Source: Treponema denticola (GTDB taxonomy: Bacteria > Spirochaetota > Spirochaetia > Treponematales > Treponemataceae). From it: 64,000 bases of DNA. The stretch lies in contig NZ_CP038800.1 in the NCBI RefSeq assembly GCF_024400535.1, forward strand, positions 2,666,001 to 2,730,000, in the 5' to 3' direction. The translations under genes were made by a program, and so were the position numbers. This document shows positions 34,693 through 43,968 of the stretch, piece after piece (position 1 is the stretch's first letter; each line of letters starts with the position of its first letter). The notes under the pieces were generated by a model. It ran no database searches and was not told the DNA's origin. It was given only the letters and a program-made list of their open reading frames with translations.

Positions 34693-35757
34693 TTTAATCT
34701 AAGAAAAGTTTATTTTATTCTTTTTACATTAATTTTTATATCTTCTTGTTCAAAACAAAATCCCGAATTTACGGGAAAATATTTAACCTACACAAATACG
34801 GAAGCAGGTTATGAAATCGATTACCCTTCAGAAATTTTAAAACCTATAGACGGCTCTCCTGCAGAGCAAGTATTTACGAGCAATGACGGAGAGGTGAATT
34901 TATCGGTTTCCGTTTTGGACTTAAAAGATTTAAGCCCTGAATTTATTTTTAAAACCGCTGACATTTACGAAAAAAAAGAAGCGGAAAAATTTACGGTAAG
35001 CGATAAAAATATGGGCCGTGACGGTTTTATTTTAAAAGGCTATTCAAAGGACAAGATGTTTTTTTGTCAAGCTCTTGCTATAAATGAAAAGTTCTATACA
35101 ATCAGATTTGAATATAACAAAAAAGAGTATGATACATATAGAGATATTTTAACTCATATAGTAGATTCTTTTGAGTTGACTTCGGCATCAGTTTCTCAAG
35201 AAGGAAGTGAAGACAAAAAATCTTATGATGAAGGAAAGCTCATCTCCTTTGCTTTTAGTTTTTTATCGAATGTGTATTGGGAAAATAACTTTAATCTTCT
35301 TTTAAAAAATTCAAGTCCAAAATTAGCCGATTTTGTACACCCTGATTACGGCATAAGGCGTTTTTATAATCCCGGTGCGGCTCCCCTTCTTTTTTCGGCT
35401 GAGGATGGTTTCGGCTTTGATGAAAGCGCCGATTTTTCTACCAAACCATCGGCCAATAAATTCGTAGGTTCAATCCCCTTTTATAATCGAATGCCTGACG
35501 GCGGCTTTTGTGAAGAATCTAAAGATAAAGACGGCGTATATTGTGCCATTGTCAAAGAAATCCCCGAGGCCGTTGATCCTTCAAGTTTTGAAAGCGATGA
35601 AATAAAGAACTTAAAAATAGACTTGCCAAAAAACTATAAGGCAATCTTAAAAATAGTTGTCTTAGACGGCGGTTTTATCAAAAAGACCTTTTACTTTTTC
35701 GATATTGCCGATAGTTGGTTTTTGCTCTTTGTAGATGACTGTGACTGTTCGGCTTAA
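34690..35757 (+). CDS. Lipoprotein of unknown function
   Basis: The 355-residue protein has signal peptide and lipobox FISSC (Cys near residue 21). Residues ~35-165 (GYEIDYPSEILKPIDGSP, FEYNKKEYDTYRDILTHIVDSF in part) resemble PsbP/DUF1795-like lipoprotein domains. The second half (YGIRRFYNPGAAPLLFSAED, DGGFCEESKDKDGVYCAIV in part) is not recognised and ends CDCSA. Its promoter, ribosome-binding site and start codon lie in the duplicated AbrB segment, so it may share the AbrB-type control. Confidence 0.7.
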   Translation: MFNLRKVYFILFTLIFISSCSKQNPEFTGKYLTYTNTEAGYEIDYPSEILKPIDGSPAEQVFTSNDGEVNLSVSVLDLKDLSPEFIFKTADIYEKKEAEKFTVSDKNMGRDGFILKGYSKDKMFFCQALAINEKFYTIRFEYNKKEYDTYRDILTHIVDSFELTSASVSQEGSEDKKSYDEGKLISFAFSFLSNVYWENNFNLLLKNSSPKLADFVHPDYGIRRFYNPGAAPLLFSAEDGFGFDESADFSTKPSANKFVGSIPFYNRMPDGGFCEESKDKDGVYCAIVKEIPEAVDPSSFESDEIKNLKIDLPKNYKAILKIVVLDGGFIKKTFYFFDIADSWFLLFVDDCDCSA

Positions 35758-35847
35758 GGGTAGAAAGATTTAAAAAAAGGCTGTAAAACCTTCTTGACTT
35801 TTAGTTAAAAAACTCTTATTTTTACCAATAACTTTTGGAGGCCAAAA

Positions 35848-36129
35848 ATGAATATCATAGTTGAAGATTCTGCTAGAGATAAAATTAAAGCGAAAAACGC
35901 GGATACGGTTCACTGTATGCTTAATATGTGTGCTTCGTGAGGAGGGACAACCTTAGATCCGGCCGTGTATGTCGGAACGCCCAGAAACATAGATCATTTC
36001 AATAAATTCGAAAATAATGGAATTACCGTTTATGTTAAAAAGGGAACCCCCTCCGTTAACGGAACCTTAACTATTACAGTCGGAGCATTTTTATGGTTTG
36101 AAAAACTGATGGTTGAAGGAATGATTTAA
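35848..36129 (+). CDS. Selenoprotein, HesB-like (CC/Se motif family)
   Basis: This 93-residue protein has an in-frame TGA as codon 31 (35938-35940). Read as selenocysteine, it gives MNIIVEDSARDKIKAKN, then HCMLNMCAS-U-GGTTLDPAV, YVGTPRNIDHFNKFENNG, ITVYVKKGTP and LWFEKLMVEGMI. The frame stays open and family-like on both sides of TGA. TTGGAGG precedes the ATG at the right distance. A hairpin (GATCCG/CGGAAC with one mismatch, 11-nt loop starting with G) begins 16 nt after TGA, as in bacterial SECIS elements. Oral treponemes have the selenocysteine machinery. The role of this HesB-like family is unknown; redox or metal handling is likely. Confidence 0.85.
35956..35978 (+). promoter_or_regulatory. 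Candidate bacterial SECIS hairpin
   Basis: GATCCG (35956-35961) pairs with CGGAAC (35973-35978) with one A-A mismatch. The loop of 11 nt starts with G. It starts 16 nt after the UGA codon, within the usual bacterial SECIS spacing. Confidence 0.5.
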
Positions 36130-36135
36130 ATAAGA

Positions 36136-36198
36136 AAGCCGATAAGATAAAAGGAAATCTTTTTTAGATATACCTAAAAATCTTACCGGCTTTTTTTT
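36136..36198. terminator. Terminator behind the selenoprotein gene
   Basis: AAGCCG-A-TAAGAT (36136-36148) pairs with ATCTTA-C-CGGCTT (36180-36192) across a long loop and is followed by T8 on the plus strand. The minus-strand ABC-2 operon ends at 36197, so the element lies between convergent genes and may serve both. Confidence 0.75.
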
Positions 36199-37363
36199 AT
36201 TGCTGAGCAAATTCTATCTTGCTTTGCGACCTTCCTAATTTTGAAAAGTAGGTACCTACCGTAAAGTAAAGAAATAGGAATAAAAATAGCATTCCGATAT
36301 TTTTCCAATCAATCGATAAATTAACTTGAGTAAATTCGTTTGCCATTATGTAATAATAGGTCGGGAAAAGGCGGGAGATATTTACAATAAAATCCGGAAG
36401 CAATTCTTGTTCAACAAAGATACCCGAAATAAAGGCTAATGAAAGAGGAAGAACAGTGCCGACTATACCCATAACAGAGCCTTTTTTTAAAAAAGAATTA
36501 AGCATAAAAGTTAAGCTTAAAATAACGGCCGTGTACATTAAGGCATTAAATGTATAGAATAAAAGAGGGATGTTTTCCAATCTCGTTATATTTGTAATAA
36601 TAGCAAAGCCTATCAATATTGAAAGGATAAAAACTACTATCGTTAATTGGGCCAAAAAGTTTTCACAAACAAAGCGCAAAGTCGATACCGGAGAAACATT
36701 ATTCCGCATTTTTAAGCGTTCATTATTTAACTCGAACATCGCCCAGCCTACAGAATTAAGAACAACCGAAAAAACTATCCAGCCTAAAAAGTTAAAAAAT
36801 ATTTTAAACCAAATATTTACCGAAGTATTCTCCTGAAAACTAATCTTATTCACCTTTGTGTTTACTTTAAGAGCTTTTTCGATTCTCTGAAAATCGAAAT
36901 ATCCTTGAGTCTTTTTTACACTTGAAGCAAATGTTAAATATGTATTAAGCTGTAAATCCATATAAAAGCCCGACTTTTTTCTGTCATCTTTAAAAGTTAT
37001 AAGGGCCTTTTTACCGTTCATTACATTTTCTTCCATATGTTTATTTATAATAATCCCAGCATGTATTCTTTGCAGAGAAATATCTTTTTTTAACTCGCGT
37101 AAAATTTCTTCATCGGTCTTGCCTTTTTCGTCTATGATAATAACATCATGTTTTGACTTCAAATAAGAAATTAAATGCTTCGATAATTCGGAGCCGTCTC
37201 TATCGATTATATTTACGGTTAAAGGTGTTTCTGCAAACTCGCTTACCTGAGAATTTTGAGACTTTAATGTCATAAAACTGATAAATAAAAAAATAATAAC
37301 ATAAATAATAGTGCTTACTATCTTTGTCAAAATTAATCTTAAAAAGGTTTTATAAACTATCAT
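36197..37363 (-). CDS. ABC-2 type permease with large external domain, second
   Basis: The 388-residue protein has a first membrane helix at ~12-30, then an outside domain of ~150 residues (FAETPLTVNIIDRDGSELSK in part, ISLQRIHAGIIINKHMEEN in part), then five to six membrane helices from ~180. This is the YhgE/Pip or ABC2_membrane_3 arrangement found in lipid or peptide exporters. The start overlaps the upstream permease gene's end by 14 bp. The two permeases should pair with the ATPase at 38405. Confidence 0.85.
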   Translation of the reverse strand: MIVYKTFLRLILTKIVSTIIYVIIFLFISFMTLKSQNSQVSEFAETPLTVNIIDRDGSELSKHLISYLKSKHDVIIIDEKGKTDEEILRELKKDISLQRIHAGIIINKHMEENVMNGKKALITFKDDRKKSGFYMDLQLNTYLTFASSVKKTQGYFDFQRIEKALKVNTKVNKISFQENTSVNIWFKIFFNFLGWIVFSVVLNSVGWAMFELNNERLKMRNNVSPVSTLRFVCENFLAQLTIVVFILSILIGFAIITNITRLENIPLLFYTFNALMYTAVILSLTFMLNSFLKKGSVMGIVGTVLPLSLAFISGIFVEQELLPDFIVNISRLFPTYYYIMANEFTQVNLSIDWKNIGMLFLFLFLYFTVGTYFSKLGRSQSKIEFAQQ

Positions 37364-38405
37364 ATTGCACCTTCCTTGAGTTAATAAATGAAAGAGTTAA
37401 AAGAATTACGATACCTATTGTGTAGACAATAAAAAATACCGGTACTGCGTTATATTCTCCCAAAATATTTATGTTGTAAAGATTGGTAGTAAAAAGAGCT
37501 ATAGGATTTATTATTCCCAAACTCGGTATTGCTTTTTCAATGGACATTTTTACCTCAGGTCCCATCATACCGGATAGAAAGGCTAAAAAAAGACTTGTAA
37601 AAGTACATATCAGAGTTTTTGACCGGACATCTCCAATAGGCGTTGAGCCTATAAATAAGCCGAGAGCCGCTCCAAAAAAATTCGCATAGATCAAGAGCAA
37701 AAGAGTAATTTTAAAATCCGTAATAAATGGTATCTTTAAAACAAAGAGCACAAAGGAAATATATATGAGATTGGCTGTAAGATTAAAGATAATATAAAAT
37801 ATAATTCCTGCAAGATAAGAATAAAAGCGTTTAATGGGAGTTGTACAAATTCTTGCTCCGATTTTTGAAATATTACCCTGTATTTTTACAGCTATATCTA
37901 TTGAGCCGAACATTGTATAAATCGAAACCATTGCCAAAAGAGAATAGAACAATATAATGCTTAAACTCATTTTTTCGTTTTTACTTTCGACATAATTTTT
38001 ACCGTATTCAAAAGACTTCATTGGAATATTAAGGGCTTCGATTTGTTTTATTTGATCCAGCACGGTTTTTGTTATTGTCTGAGATAATCCGTCTTCGCTC
38101 AGCCTCAAAGATTGATCGGCTTCAACAAAGGCCTTTATTTTTTTTGTACGGAGCATCTCATTTGCCGACGTCTCATCTATTATTTTTGTATTGAACATCC
38201 CTGTAAATTTAAGCGGATAATAAACAGGATTGTCTTTTTCAATTCCGATTTCTATTTTACCGGTATCGGAATTACCTACGGCCGAAAATATCGTAAAGAA
38301 CAGTCCAGCCATAAGAATAGGATATAAAAGCGTCCAAAACATTCCGTCTAAAGAATAAAACATTCCGATACTATAATATTTTATTTCGCGTAAAAAGAAT
38401 TTCAT
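37350..38405 (-). CDS. ABC-2 type permease with large external domain, first
   Basis: This 351-residue membrane protein has the same layout as the downstream permease: helix at ~22-40, an external domain to ~145 and a six-helix core (FYSYLAGIIFYIIFNLTANL and following). It shares its boundary base with the ATPase gene at 38405, so the three genes form one operon. The substrate is unknown. Confidence 0.85.
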   Translation of the reverse strand: MKFFLREIKYYSIGMFYSLDGMFWTLLYPILMAGLFFTIFSAVGNSDTGKIEIGIEKDNPVYYPLKFTGMFNTKIIDETSANEMLRTKKIKAFVEADQSLRLSEDGLSQTITKTVLDQIKQIEALNIPMKSFEYGKNYVESKNEKMSLSIILFYSLLAMVSIYTMFGSIDIAVKIQGNISKIGARICTTPIKRFYSYLAGIIFYIIFNLTANLIYISFVLFVLKIPFITDFKITLLLLIYANFFGAALGLFIGSTPIGDVRSKTLICTFTSLFLAFLSGMMGPEVKMSIEKAIPSLGIINPIALFTTNLYNINILGEYNAVPVFFIVYTIGIVILLTLSFINSRKVQYDSL

Positions 38406-39337
38406 CAGTCTCTTAACTCCTTTCCCGTAAGCTCCAAGAAAATATCGTTTAAGCTGGGTAACTCCGAATATAATTTGGTATAAGCCAAACTATTATTATT
38501 GATAAATAAAATAAGTTCGTTTAAGTTGTTAATCGAATTTTCAAAACTGATTAAAAACTCGTTTCCGTTTTTGGTAACTTCCAGAACATGAGGGATTTTT
38601 TTTAGTTCTTCTTGCAGGTTATCCTTAGTTTCAACAAATTCAACAACCATTTTTTCGCTTGTGCGGATCAGCTTGTGCAATTCTTCTAAGGTGCCGTTTG
38701 CTATATCTCGTCCCTCATCCATGATAATGATTCTATCGCAAAGTTCTTCAACTTCTTCAAGATAATGGGTAGTATACACGATAGTGCTTCCTCTTTTTGC
38801 CAGTTCCTTTATTCCTGAAAGAATGAAGTTTCGGCTTTGGGCATCGACGGCAACTGTGGGTTCATCCAAAAAAATCAGCTCAGGTTTATGAGCTATGCCG
38901 CATGCAATATTGAGCCGGCGGAGAAGGCCTCCTGAAAGTTTTTTTGCACGGAATGAAGCATAATTGTTTAAGCCTACAAAATCGATTGCTTCATCTACCA
39001 GTTTTTTTCTCTCTTGAGTATTGTTTACATAGAGACCGCAAAAATAATCTATATTTTGTTTTACGGTAAAATCATAGAAAACAGAGACCTCTTGAGGAAC
39101 AAGGCCTATCCTTTTTTTTATGTGCAGGGCGTTAGGCTTCATTTCTTCGCCGAAAATGATGATTTCGCCCTTGCCGTGTTTTAAAAGGGAAAGCATACAG
39201 TTTATGGCTGTAGTTTTTCCGCATCCGTTAGGGCCCAAAAGACCTAGAATCTCGCCTTCTTTAACTTCCATATTAAAGTGATCAAGTGCCGTTTTTTCAT
39301 TGTACCGTTTTACAAGATTTTTCACCGTTAAAATCAT
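38405..39337 (-). CDS. ABC-type exporter ATPase
   Basis: This 310-residue ATPase has GPNGCGKTTAINCML (Walker A, ~35), LSGGLLRRLNIACGIA (signature, ~137) and PELIFLDEPTVAVD (Walker B), then TTHYLEEVEEL. The ~90-residue C-terminal extension is typical of CcmA-type exporters and ends NDIFLELTGKELRD. It is the first gene of the operon and has a palindrome about 85 bp upstream (39422-39437). Confidence 0.92.
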   Translation of the reverse strand: MILTVKNLVKRYNEKTALDHFNMEVKEGEILGLLGPNGCGKTTAINCMLSLLKHGKGEIIIFGEEMKPNALHIKKRIGLVPQEVSVFYDFTVKQNIDYFCGLYVNNTQERKKLVDEAIDFVGLNNYASFRAKKLSGGLLRRLNIACGIAHKPELIFLDEPTVAVDAQSRNFILSGIKELAKRGSTIVYTTHYLEEVEELCDRIIIMDEGRDIANGTLEELHKLIRTSEKMVVEFVETKDNLQEELKKIPHVLEVTKNGNEFLISFENSINNLNELILFINNNSLAYTKLYSELPSLNDIFLELTGKELRD

Positions 39338-39421
39338 AACTTCCTCCGATATCTTATAGATAATTATACATTTTTTTTACAATTTTAAAACTGAAAATTG
39401 TCATGTTTTTGCGAGTTTAAA

Positions 39422-39437
39422 TATGACATTTGTCATA
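39422..39437. promoter_or_regulatory. Operator-like palindrome between ABC operon and chemoreceptor gene
   Basis: TATGACA-TT-TGTCATA is a perfect dyad in the 354-bp gap between divergent units. TGTCAT/ATGACA half-sites recur nearby (TTGTCATG at 39396-39404). The regulator is unknown. Confidence 0.4.
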
Positions 39438-39492
39438 ATAATTTAGTCTAATTTTATTAAATAAGCATATAGATAAAATTTACTAAAATATC

Positions 39493-39521
39493 TTGACAAT
39501 TTATAAGTTTTTTTGTAAATT
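39493..39521 (+). promoter_or_regulatory. Promoter of the chemoreceptor gene with long leader
   Basis: TTGACA (39493-39498), 17-bp spacer, TAAATT (39516-39521). The start would be near 39528, leaving a leader of about 160 nt. The leader contains ATTCTGT...ACAGAAT pairing around an AAGAAA/TTTCTT stem (about 39580-39616). No known riboswitch is recognised. Confidence 0.5.
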
Positions 39522-39691
39522 TAGCTCAAGCTGTGCATCTCAAGAAGCTATTGTGTTATTATCGTTTGGGCTATATTTTATTCTGTCAGTGCCTAAGAAA
39601 TTTTCTTACAGAATAATTGAACTTGTCTTCAATCAGTACAGCCTTTCCAATTATTTAATTTGTTTTTATATTATCATTAGGAGCTAAATTT

Positions 39692-41926
39692 ATGAAGAAA
39701 AAGATAAGGACAACAGTATCTTCTTTTGAAAGACCTCATGGTGCCTCAGTAATGACTATAAGAAAAAAGATTCTTACGGCATTGATCTCCGTTTTATCGG
39801 TATTTATTATTTTTACAAGCATTATCCTAATCAGAAGGCTCGGTGAAAACTCCCTCCGGAATGCTATTACAAAATTATATGATTCAAGTAAAGGGCTTTG
39901 CGGCTTTACCGAATCGGTTATTAAAAATGTATATGATACAAATAAAGCCTTAGTCAAAAGTTTTGAATCATTTTATGAAATTCCGGCAGAAAAACGCAGA
40001 GATTATTTTAATAATCTACAAAAAGAAATTCTAAAAGATTCCGAACAATTTATAGATGTGTGGACGGTTTGGGAATCTAATGCTCTTGACGGTCTTGATA
40101 ATAAATTTAAAAATACCGAAGGACATGATGATACAGGAAGATTTATCCCATATTGGACAAAGATAAACGGAAAAACCTCGATGACAGCCTTAACCGGCTA
40201 TGTAGGCAGCTTTTGGTATGAAAAGCCTAAATCTTCTTCTCAGGGTATTTTGATTGAACCCAATAATTATGAACTCCAAGGAAAAATGCTTTATGTTGCA
40301 GGTACCGCAATTCCAATCAGGGATAAAACAGGAAAAGTGTTAGGCGTAGTAGGAATTGACTACTCCCTTGATTATATGCAAGAAAAACTTTCAAAAGAAA
40401 CTTTTTTTGACTCCGGTTATGCAATTCTTATTTCTGCTAAAGGTACGGTTCTTGCACACAAAAATAAAAATCTAATCTCAAAAACTCTTCCGGAATTTGA
40501 AGATAAGAAAACAACAGATTTATTTTTTGATGCAAAGAGATCTCTTGAACCCTTTTTACTTGAAACCTCCATAAACAGAAATACTTATCTTGAAGTATTT
40601 ACCCCCGTAAAGATCGGCCGTACAAATGAGATTTGGTTTGTAGGAACTTCAATTCCAGAAAATGAAATATATATGGAAGGAAGAAAGTTAATATCGCTAA
40701 TATTTATAATATTAACAATAGGCTTTTTTATTTCAATAATTATTCTTTCCATTATAATAAATGGAATTACAAAAAGAGTGTCAAATGTGGTAAAAGCTCT
40801 TAGAAATATTGCTCAAGGAGATGGAGATTTAACGGTTAGCTTAGAGGGATCCGGTAAAGATGAAATCGCAGATTTATCCCACTCTTTTAATCAAACAATC
40901 AAAAAAATAAGAAACTCTATAGTCACGGTTGCAGGCAGTACTGAAAATATGCAAAACACAGGAGATGACCTGGCAGCAAATGCTCTTGAGACGGCGAGTG
41001 CAATAAACCAAATAAGCAAAAATATTTTTAAAGTAAAAGAACAATCCGAATTTCAGTTTGCAAGTGTAAGTGAAGCTACTGCAAATGTTGAGCAAATATT
41101 GCAAACAATACAGCAACTGAGCAAGCGGATTGATAGTCAGGCAGCCAATGTTGTACAGTCTTCTTCAGCAATCGAAGAAATGGCAGCCAATATTTCTTCA
41201 GTTACAAAAACTTTAGATGATAGCGATTCTGCAATCAAAGAATTGGCGGAAGCAACGGTTTACGGTAAGGATGCTCTCCACCTCTCAAATTCCGTTACTC
41301 AAAAAATTGCAGAAGAGTCTGGAAGCTTAATAGAGGCATCGGATGTAATTCAGCATATTGCAAGCCAAACCAATCTTTTAGCAATGAATGCTGCAATTGA
41401 AGCAGCTCATGCAGGGGAAGCGGGAAAAGGCTTTGCCGTCGTTGCAGATGAAATAAGAAAACTTGCCGAAGAATCAAGTATGCAGGGCAAGTCAATATCC
41501 TCAGCTCTAAAAAAATTCTCACAAGAAATTGAAATATTATCGGATGCTTCAAAAACCGTTGAAGAAAAATTCAATACAATTTTCAACCTTGCAGAAAATG
41601 TAAAAGCAATGAGTAATAGTGTTATGTCCGCAATGCATGAACAAGAAAAAGGCAGCAAAGAGGTTCTAAGCGCAATACAGGATATAAATAATATCACAGC
41701 CGAGGTTCAAGCAGGTTCAGCTGAAATACTTAAAGCCGGAGAAGATGCAGTAAATGAAATGAATCGGCTTGAGAGTTTAACACAGATAGTTAATGAAAGC
41801 ATTTATGAAATGTCTTCAGGAACAGATCAAGTATTAAATTCTTGTACTGAAGTAAAAGGTATTTCTCAAAAAAATAAAATGAATATTAAGGCTCTAGCTG
41901 AAGAAGTAAGCAAATTTAAGATATAA
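39692..41926 (+). CDS. Methyl-accepting chemotaxis protein with Cache sensor
   Basis: The 744-residue chemoreceptor starts at ATG 39692 with TAGGAGC upstream; ATG 39755 ([14 protein letters not shown]) is an alternative that would remove a 21-residue basic tail. Membrane helices lie at ~28-48 and ~340-362. The external region between them is a double-Cache domain ([26 protein letters not shown]). A HAMP domain follows (~365-420). The signalling hairpin tip reads [20 protein letters not shown] near residue 555. The ligand is unknown, though double-Cache receptors commonly bind small organic acids or amino acids. A hairpin terminator follows. Confidence 0.93.
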   Translation: MKKKIRTTVSSFERPHGASVMTIRKKILTALISVLSVFIIFTSIILIRRLGENSLRNAITKLYDSSKGLCGFTESVIKNVYDTNKALVKSFESFYEIPAEKRRDYFNNLQKEILKDSEQFIDVWTVWESNALDGLDNKFKNTEGHDDTGRFIPYWTKINGKTSMTALTGYVGSFWYEKPKSSSQGILIEPNNYELQGKMLYVAGTAIPIRDKTGKVLGVVGIDYSLDYMQEKLSKETFFDSGYAILISAKGTVLAHKNKNLISKTLPEFEDKKTTDLFFDAKRSLEPFLLETSINRNTYLEVFTPVKIGRTNEIWFVGTSIPENEIYMEGRKLISLIFIILTIGFFISIIILSIIINGITKRVSNVVKALRNIAQGDGDLTVSLEGSGKDEIADLSHSFNQTIKKIRNSIVTVAGSTENMQNTGDDLAANALETASAINQISKNIFKVKEQSEFQFASVSEATANVEQILQTIQQLSKRIDSQAANVVQSSSAIEEMAANISSVTKTLDDSDSAIKELAEATVYGKDALHLSNSVTQKIAEESGSLIEASDVIQHIASQTNLLAMNAAIEAAHAGEAGKGFAVVADEIRKLAEESSMQGKSISSALKKFSQEIEILSDASKTVEEKFNTIFNLAENVKAMSNSVMSAMHEQEKGSKEVLSAIQDINNITAEVQAGSAEILKAGEDAVNEMNRLESLTQIVNESIYEMSSGTDQVLNSCTEVKGISQKNKMNIKALAEEVSKFKI

Positions 41927-41932
41927 AAACAG

Positions 41933-41968
41933 TGTATAGGCTTCCGGCCTCTGCTTTAAGCCTATACA
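41933..41968 (+). terminator. Hairpin behind the chemoreceptor gene
   Basis: TGTATAGGCTT (41933-41943) pairs perfectly with AAGCCTATACA (41958-41968). It is followed only by a short T-run, so it is a moderate terminator. Confidence 0.75.
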
Positions 41969-42064
41969 TTTTAAACAATTATCTACAACCTATCCCCTCT
42001 TCCTATTATATAGAATTTATGGTATTCTAAATCTTAGGTTTAACAAAAAGGCTCGGTTTATAAT

Positions 42065-43006
42065 ATGCTTAAGTTTATTTTTAAGAGAATTTTATACGGT
42101 ATTCTTACAATGTTCATAGTTGCAAGTATTACCTTTTTTTTAGTGCATATTATTCCGGGAAACCCGATTGAAACCATAGCAGAAAATTTACCTGAAGAAA
42201 GACGGAACGAGCTTTATTCTCAATACGGATACGACAAATCTCTTTTTACTCAATACATAGTTTTTTGGAAAAATCTTTTGGTTAAAGGAGATTTAGGAAC
42301 CTCGCTTTATTACAGAGGGAGGCTTGTTACCGATGTAATAAAAACCCATGCCCCTATTTCGGCAAGGCTGGGACTCCAAGCCTTATTTTTCGGTGTTTCT
42401 GCAGGTTTAGCTTTCGGAATTTTAGCAGCTGCTAAGCGCGGGGAAAAAATTGAATACAGCCTTATATTAATTGCAGTTATAGGAATATCTATTCCAAGTT
42501 TTGTTATGGGCCAGATGCTGCAATATTTTTTCGGCATTAAACATAATCTTCTTCCGATTACAGGCTGGGGAAGTTTTAAATATACCATACTCCCTTCTTT
42601 GGCCTTGGCCATAGGCCCGATTGCAAAATACTCCAGATATATGCGTTCAAATTATTTGGATATTATAAACCAAGATTATATTTTAACTGCAAGAGCAAAA
42701 GGAGCTTCAAAGCTTAGAATTATAAAAAATCATATTCTACGGAACGCTTTTTTACCGATCATAACAATGCTCGGTCCTCAAATAGCCTTTACATTCACAG
42801 GCACTTTTATAATAGAAAATATTTTTTCGGTTCCCGGACTGGGTTCCTATTTTGTGCGTTCAATTTCCGAAAGAGATTATACAATGGTCATGGGTCAGAC
42901 TATTTTCATTTCTTTTTTATATGTAGCATCTCTCATTATAGTAGATATAGCTTATAGCCTGCTCGACCCGAGAATTAAGGTACAAGCAAAAAATGAGGTT
43001 CTTTAA
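42065..43006 (+). CDS. oppB: Oligopeptide/dipeptide ABC transporter permease (OppB/DppB)
   Basis: This 313-residue six-helix permease opens with the OppB-type FIFKRILYGILTMFIVASIT helix and has VHIIPGNPIE. The binding-protein-dependent transport loop near residue 205 (YILTARAKGASKLRIIKNHI) contacts the ATPases. It is the first gene of a four-gene transporter operon. No solute-binding protein gene is present here, so the binding protein must be encoded elsewhere. Peptide versus nickel specificity cannot be told from the permease alone. Confidence 0.9.
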   Translation: MLKFIFKRILYGILTMFIVASITFFLVHIIPGNPIETIAENLPEERRNELYSQYGYDKSLFTQYIVFWKNLLVKGDLGTSLYYRGRLVTDVIKTHAPISARLGLQALFFGVSAGLAFGILAAAKRGEKIEYSLILIAVIGISIPSFVMGQMLQYFFGIKHNLLPITGWGSFKYTILPSLALAIGPIAKYSRYMRSNYLDIINQDYILTARAKGASKLRIIKNHILRNAFLPIITMLGPQIAFTFTGTFIIENIFSVPGLGSYFVRSISERDYTMVMGQTIFISFLYVASLIIVDIAYSLLDPRIKVQAKNEVL

Positions 43007-43008
43007 AA

Positions 43009-43968
43009 ATGGATGAAAAAATTGCAAGCTATGATGAGCCGAGTAAAGAATTAAATTTAAGTCCATCGGATTTTGAACCTGTTATAAGAACAAAAAAGAA
43101 ACTTCAAACAACAAGGGTCAGTATAGGATTTTGGGAAGATGTAAGACGGAGGTTTAAAAAAAGCAAGAGAGCTATTTTTTCGTGTGCAGTCTTGGGATTA
43201 ATTATTTTGATATGTTCATTCGGCCCGATTTTAAGCAGCCGGCCGGCTGATGACGGAACCTTAAAAGAAAAAAATTTAAGCCCCTCGTTTTCTCATTTTT
43301 TTGGAACGGATGAATTGGGGCGTGATATATTTACAAGGGTCTGTAAGGGCGGACAAGTTTCTCTTATAATTGCAATTATAGGAGCCGCAATCGACATGAG
43401 CATAGGTTTAATTTATGGAGGTATTTCAGCCTATGCAGACGGAAGAACCGATACTATAATGATGCGTATAGTCGAAATACTTTCAAGTATTCCTTATTTA
43501 ATTACCGCTATTTTAATTTCTCTTATTTTCGGTAAAGGAATTTTTTCGATTATCATTGCAATGACAATTACAGGCTGGTGTTTTACTGCTCGGCTCGTGC
43601 GCGGTCAGGTCTTACAGATAAAAAATCAGGATTTTATTTTGGCGGCACAGGCCTTGGGCACGGGCTCATTTAAAATCATAATAAAACATTTACTTCCCAA
43701 CACTGTGAGCATTATGATAATAGCCTTAACCTTTGATATTCCTTCATTTATTTTTGGAGAAGCTTTTTTGTCTTATATCGGCTTAGGAATTCAGCCGCCA
43801 TATACCAGCTGGGGAGTGTTGGCATCCGAAGCCCAAAAGACAATGCTTTTTTATCCTTACCAATTATTTTTTCCTGCCCTTTTTATAAGTCTGACAATTT
43901 TATCGTTGCAGATTATCGGCGATGCTTTACGGGATGCAATGGATCCGCATTTAAGGAAGTACAAATGA
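43009..43968 (+). CDS. oppC: Oligopeptide/dipeptide ABC transporter permease (OppC/DppC)
   Basis: The 319-residue permease has a cytoplasmic N-terminal stretch, then the OppC-type motifs HFFGTDELGRDIFTRVCKGG near residue 100 and FILAAQALGTGSFKIIIKHL near residue 210 (ATPase contact loop). The C-terminal end is GDALRDAMDPHLRKYK, the usual OppC/DppC ending. It starts 2 bp after oppB and overlaps oppD by 4 bp. Confidence 0.92.
   Translation: MDEKIASYDEPSKELNLSPSDFEPVIRTKKKLQTTRVSIGFWEDVRRRFKKSKRAIFSCAVLGLIILICSFGPILSSRPADDGTLKEKNLSPSFSHFFGTDELGRDIFTRVCKGGQVSLIIAIIGAAIDMSIGLIYGGISAYADGRTDTIMMRIVEILSSIPYLITAILISLIFGKGIFSIIIAMTITGWCFTARLVRGQVLQIKNQDFILAAQALGTGSFKIIIKHLLPNTVSIMIIALTFDIPSFIFGEAFLSYIGLGIQPPYTSWGVLASEAQKTMLFYPYQLFFPALFISLTILSLQIIGDALRDAMDPHLRKYK

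Noticed and set aside
35848-35940. A 30-residue truncated gene ending at TGA
   Set aside because: The frame continues in family-like sequence after TGA, a SECIS-like hairpin follows, and no good new start lies downstream.
39493-39687. 64-codon frame upstream of the chemoreceptor
   Set aside because: It starts on the -35 box of the promoter and has no ribosome-binding site or recognisable protein features.
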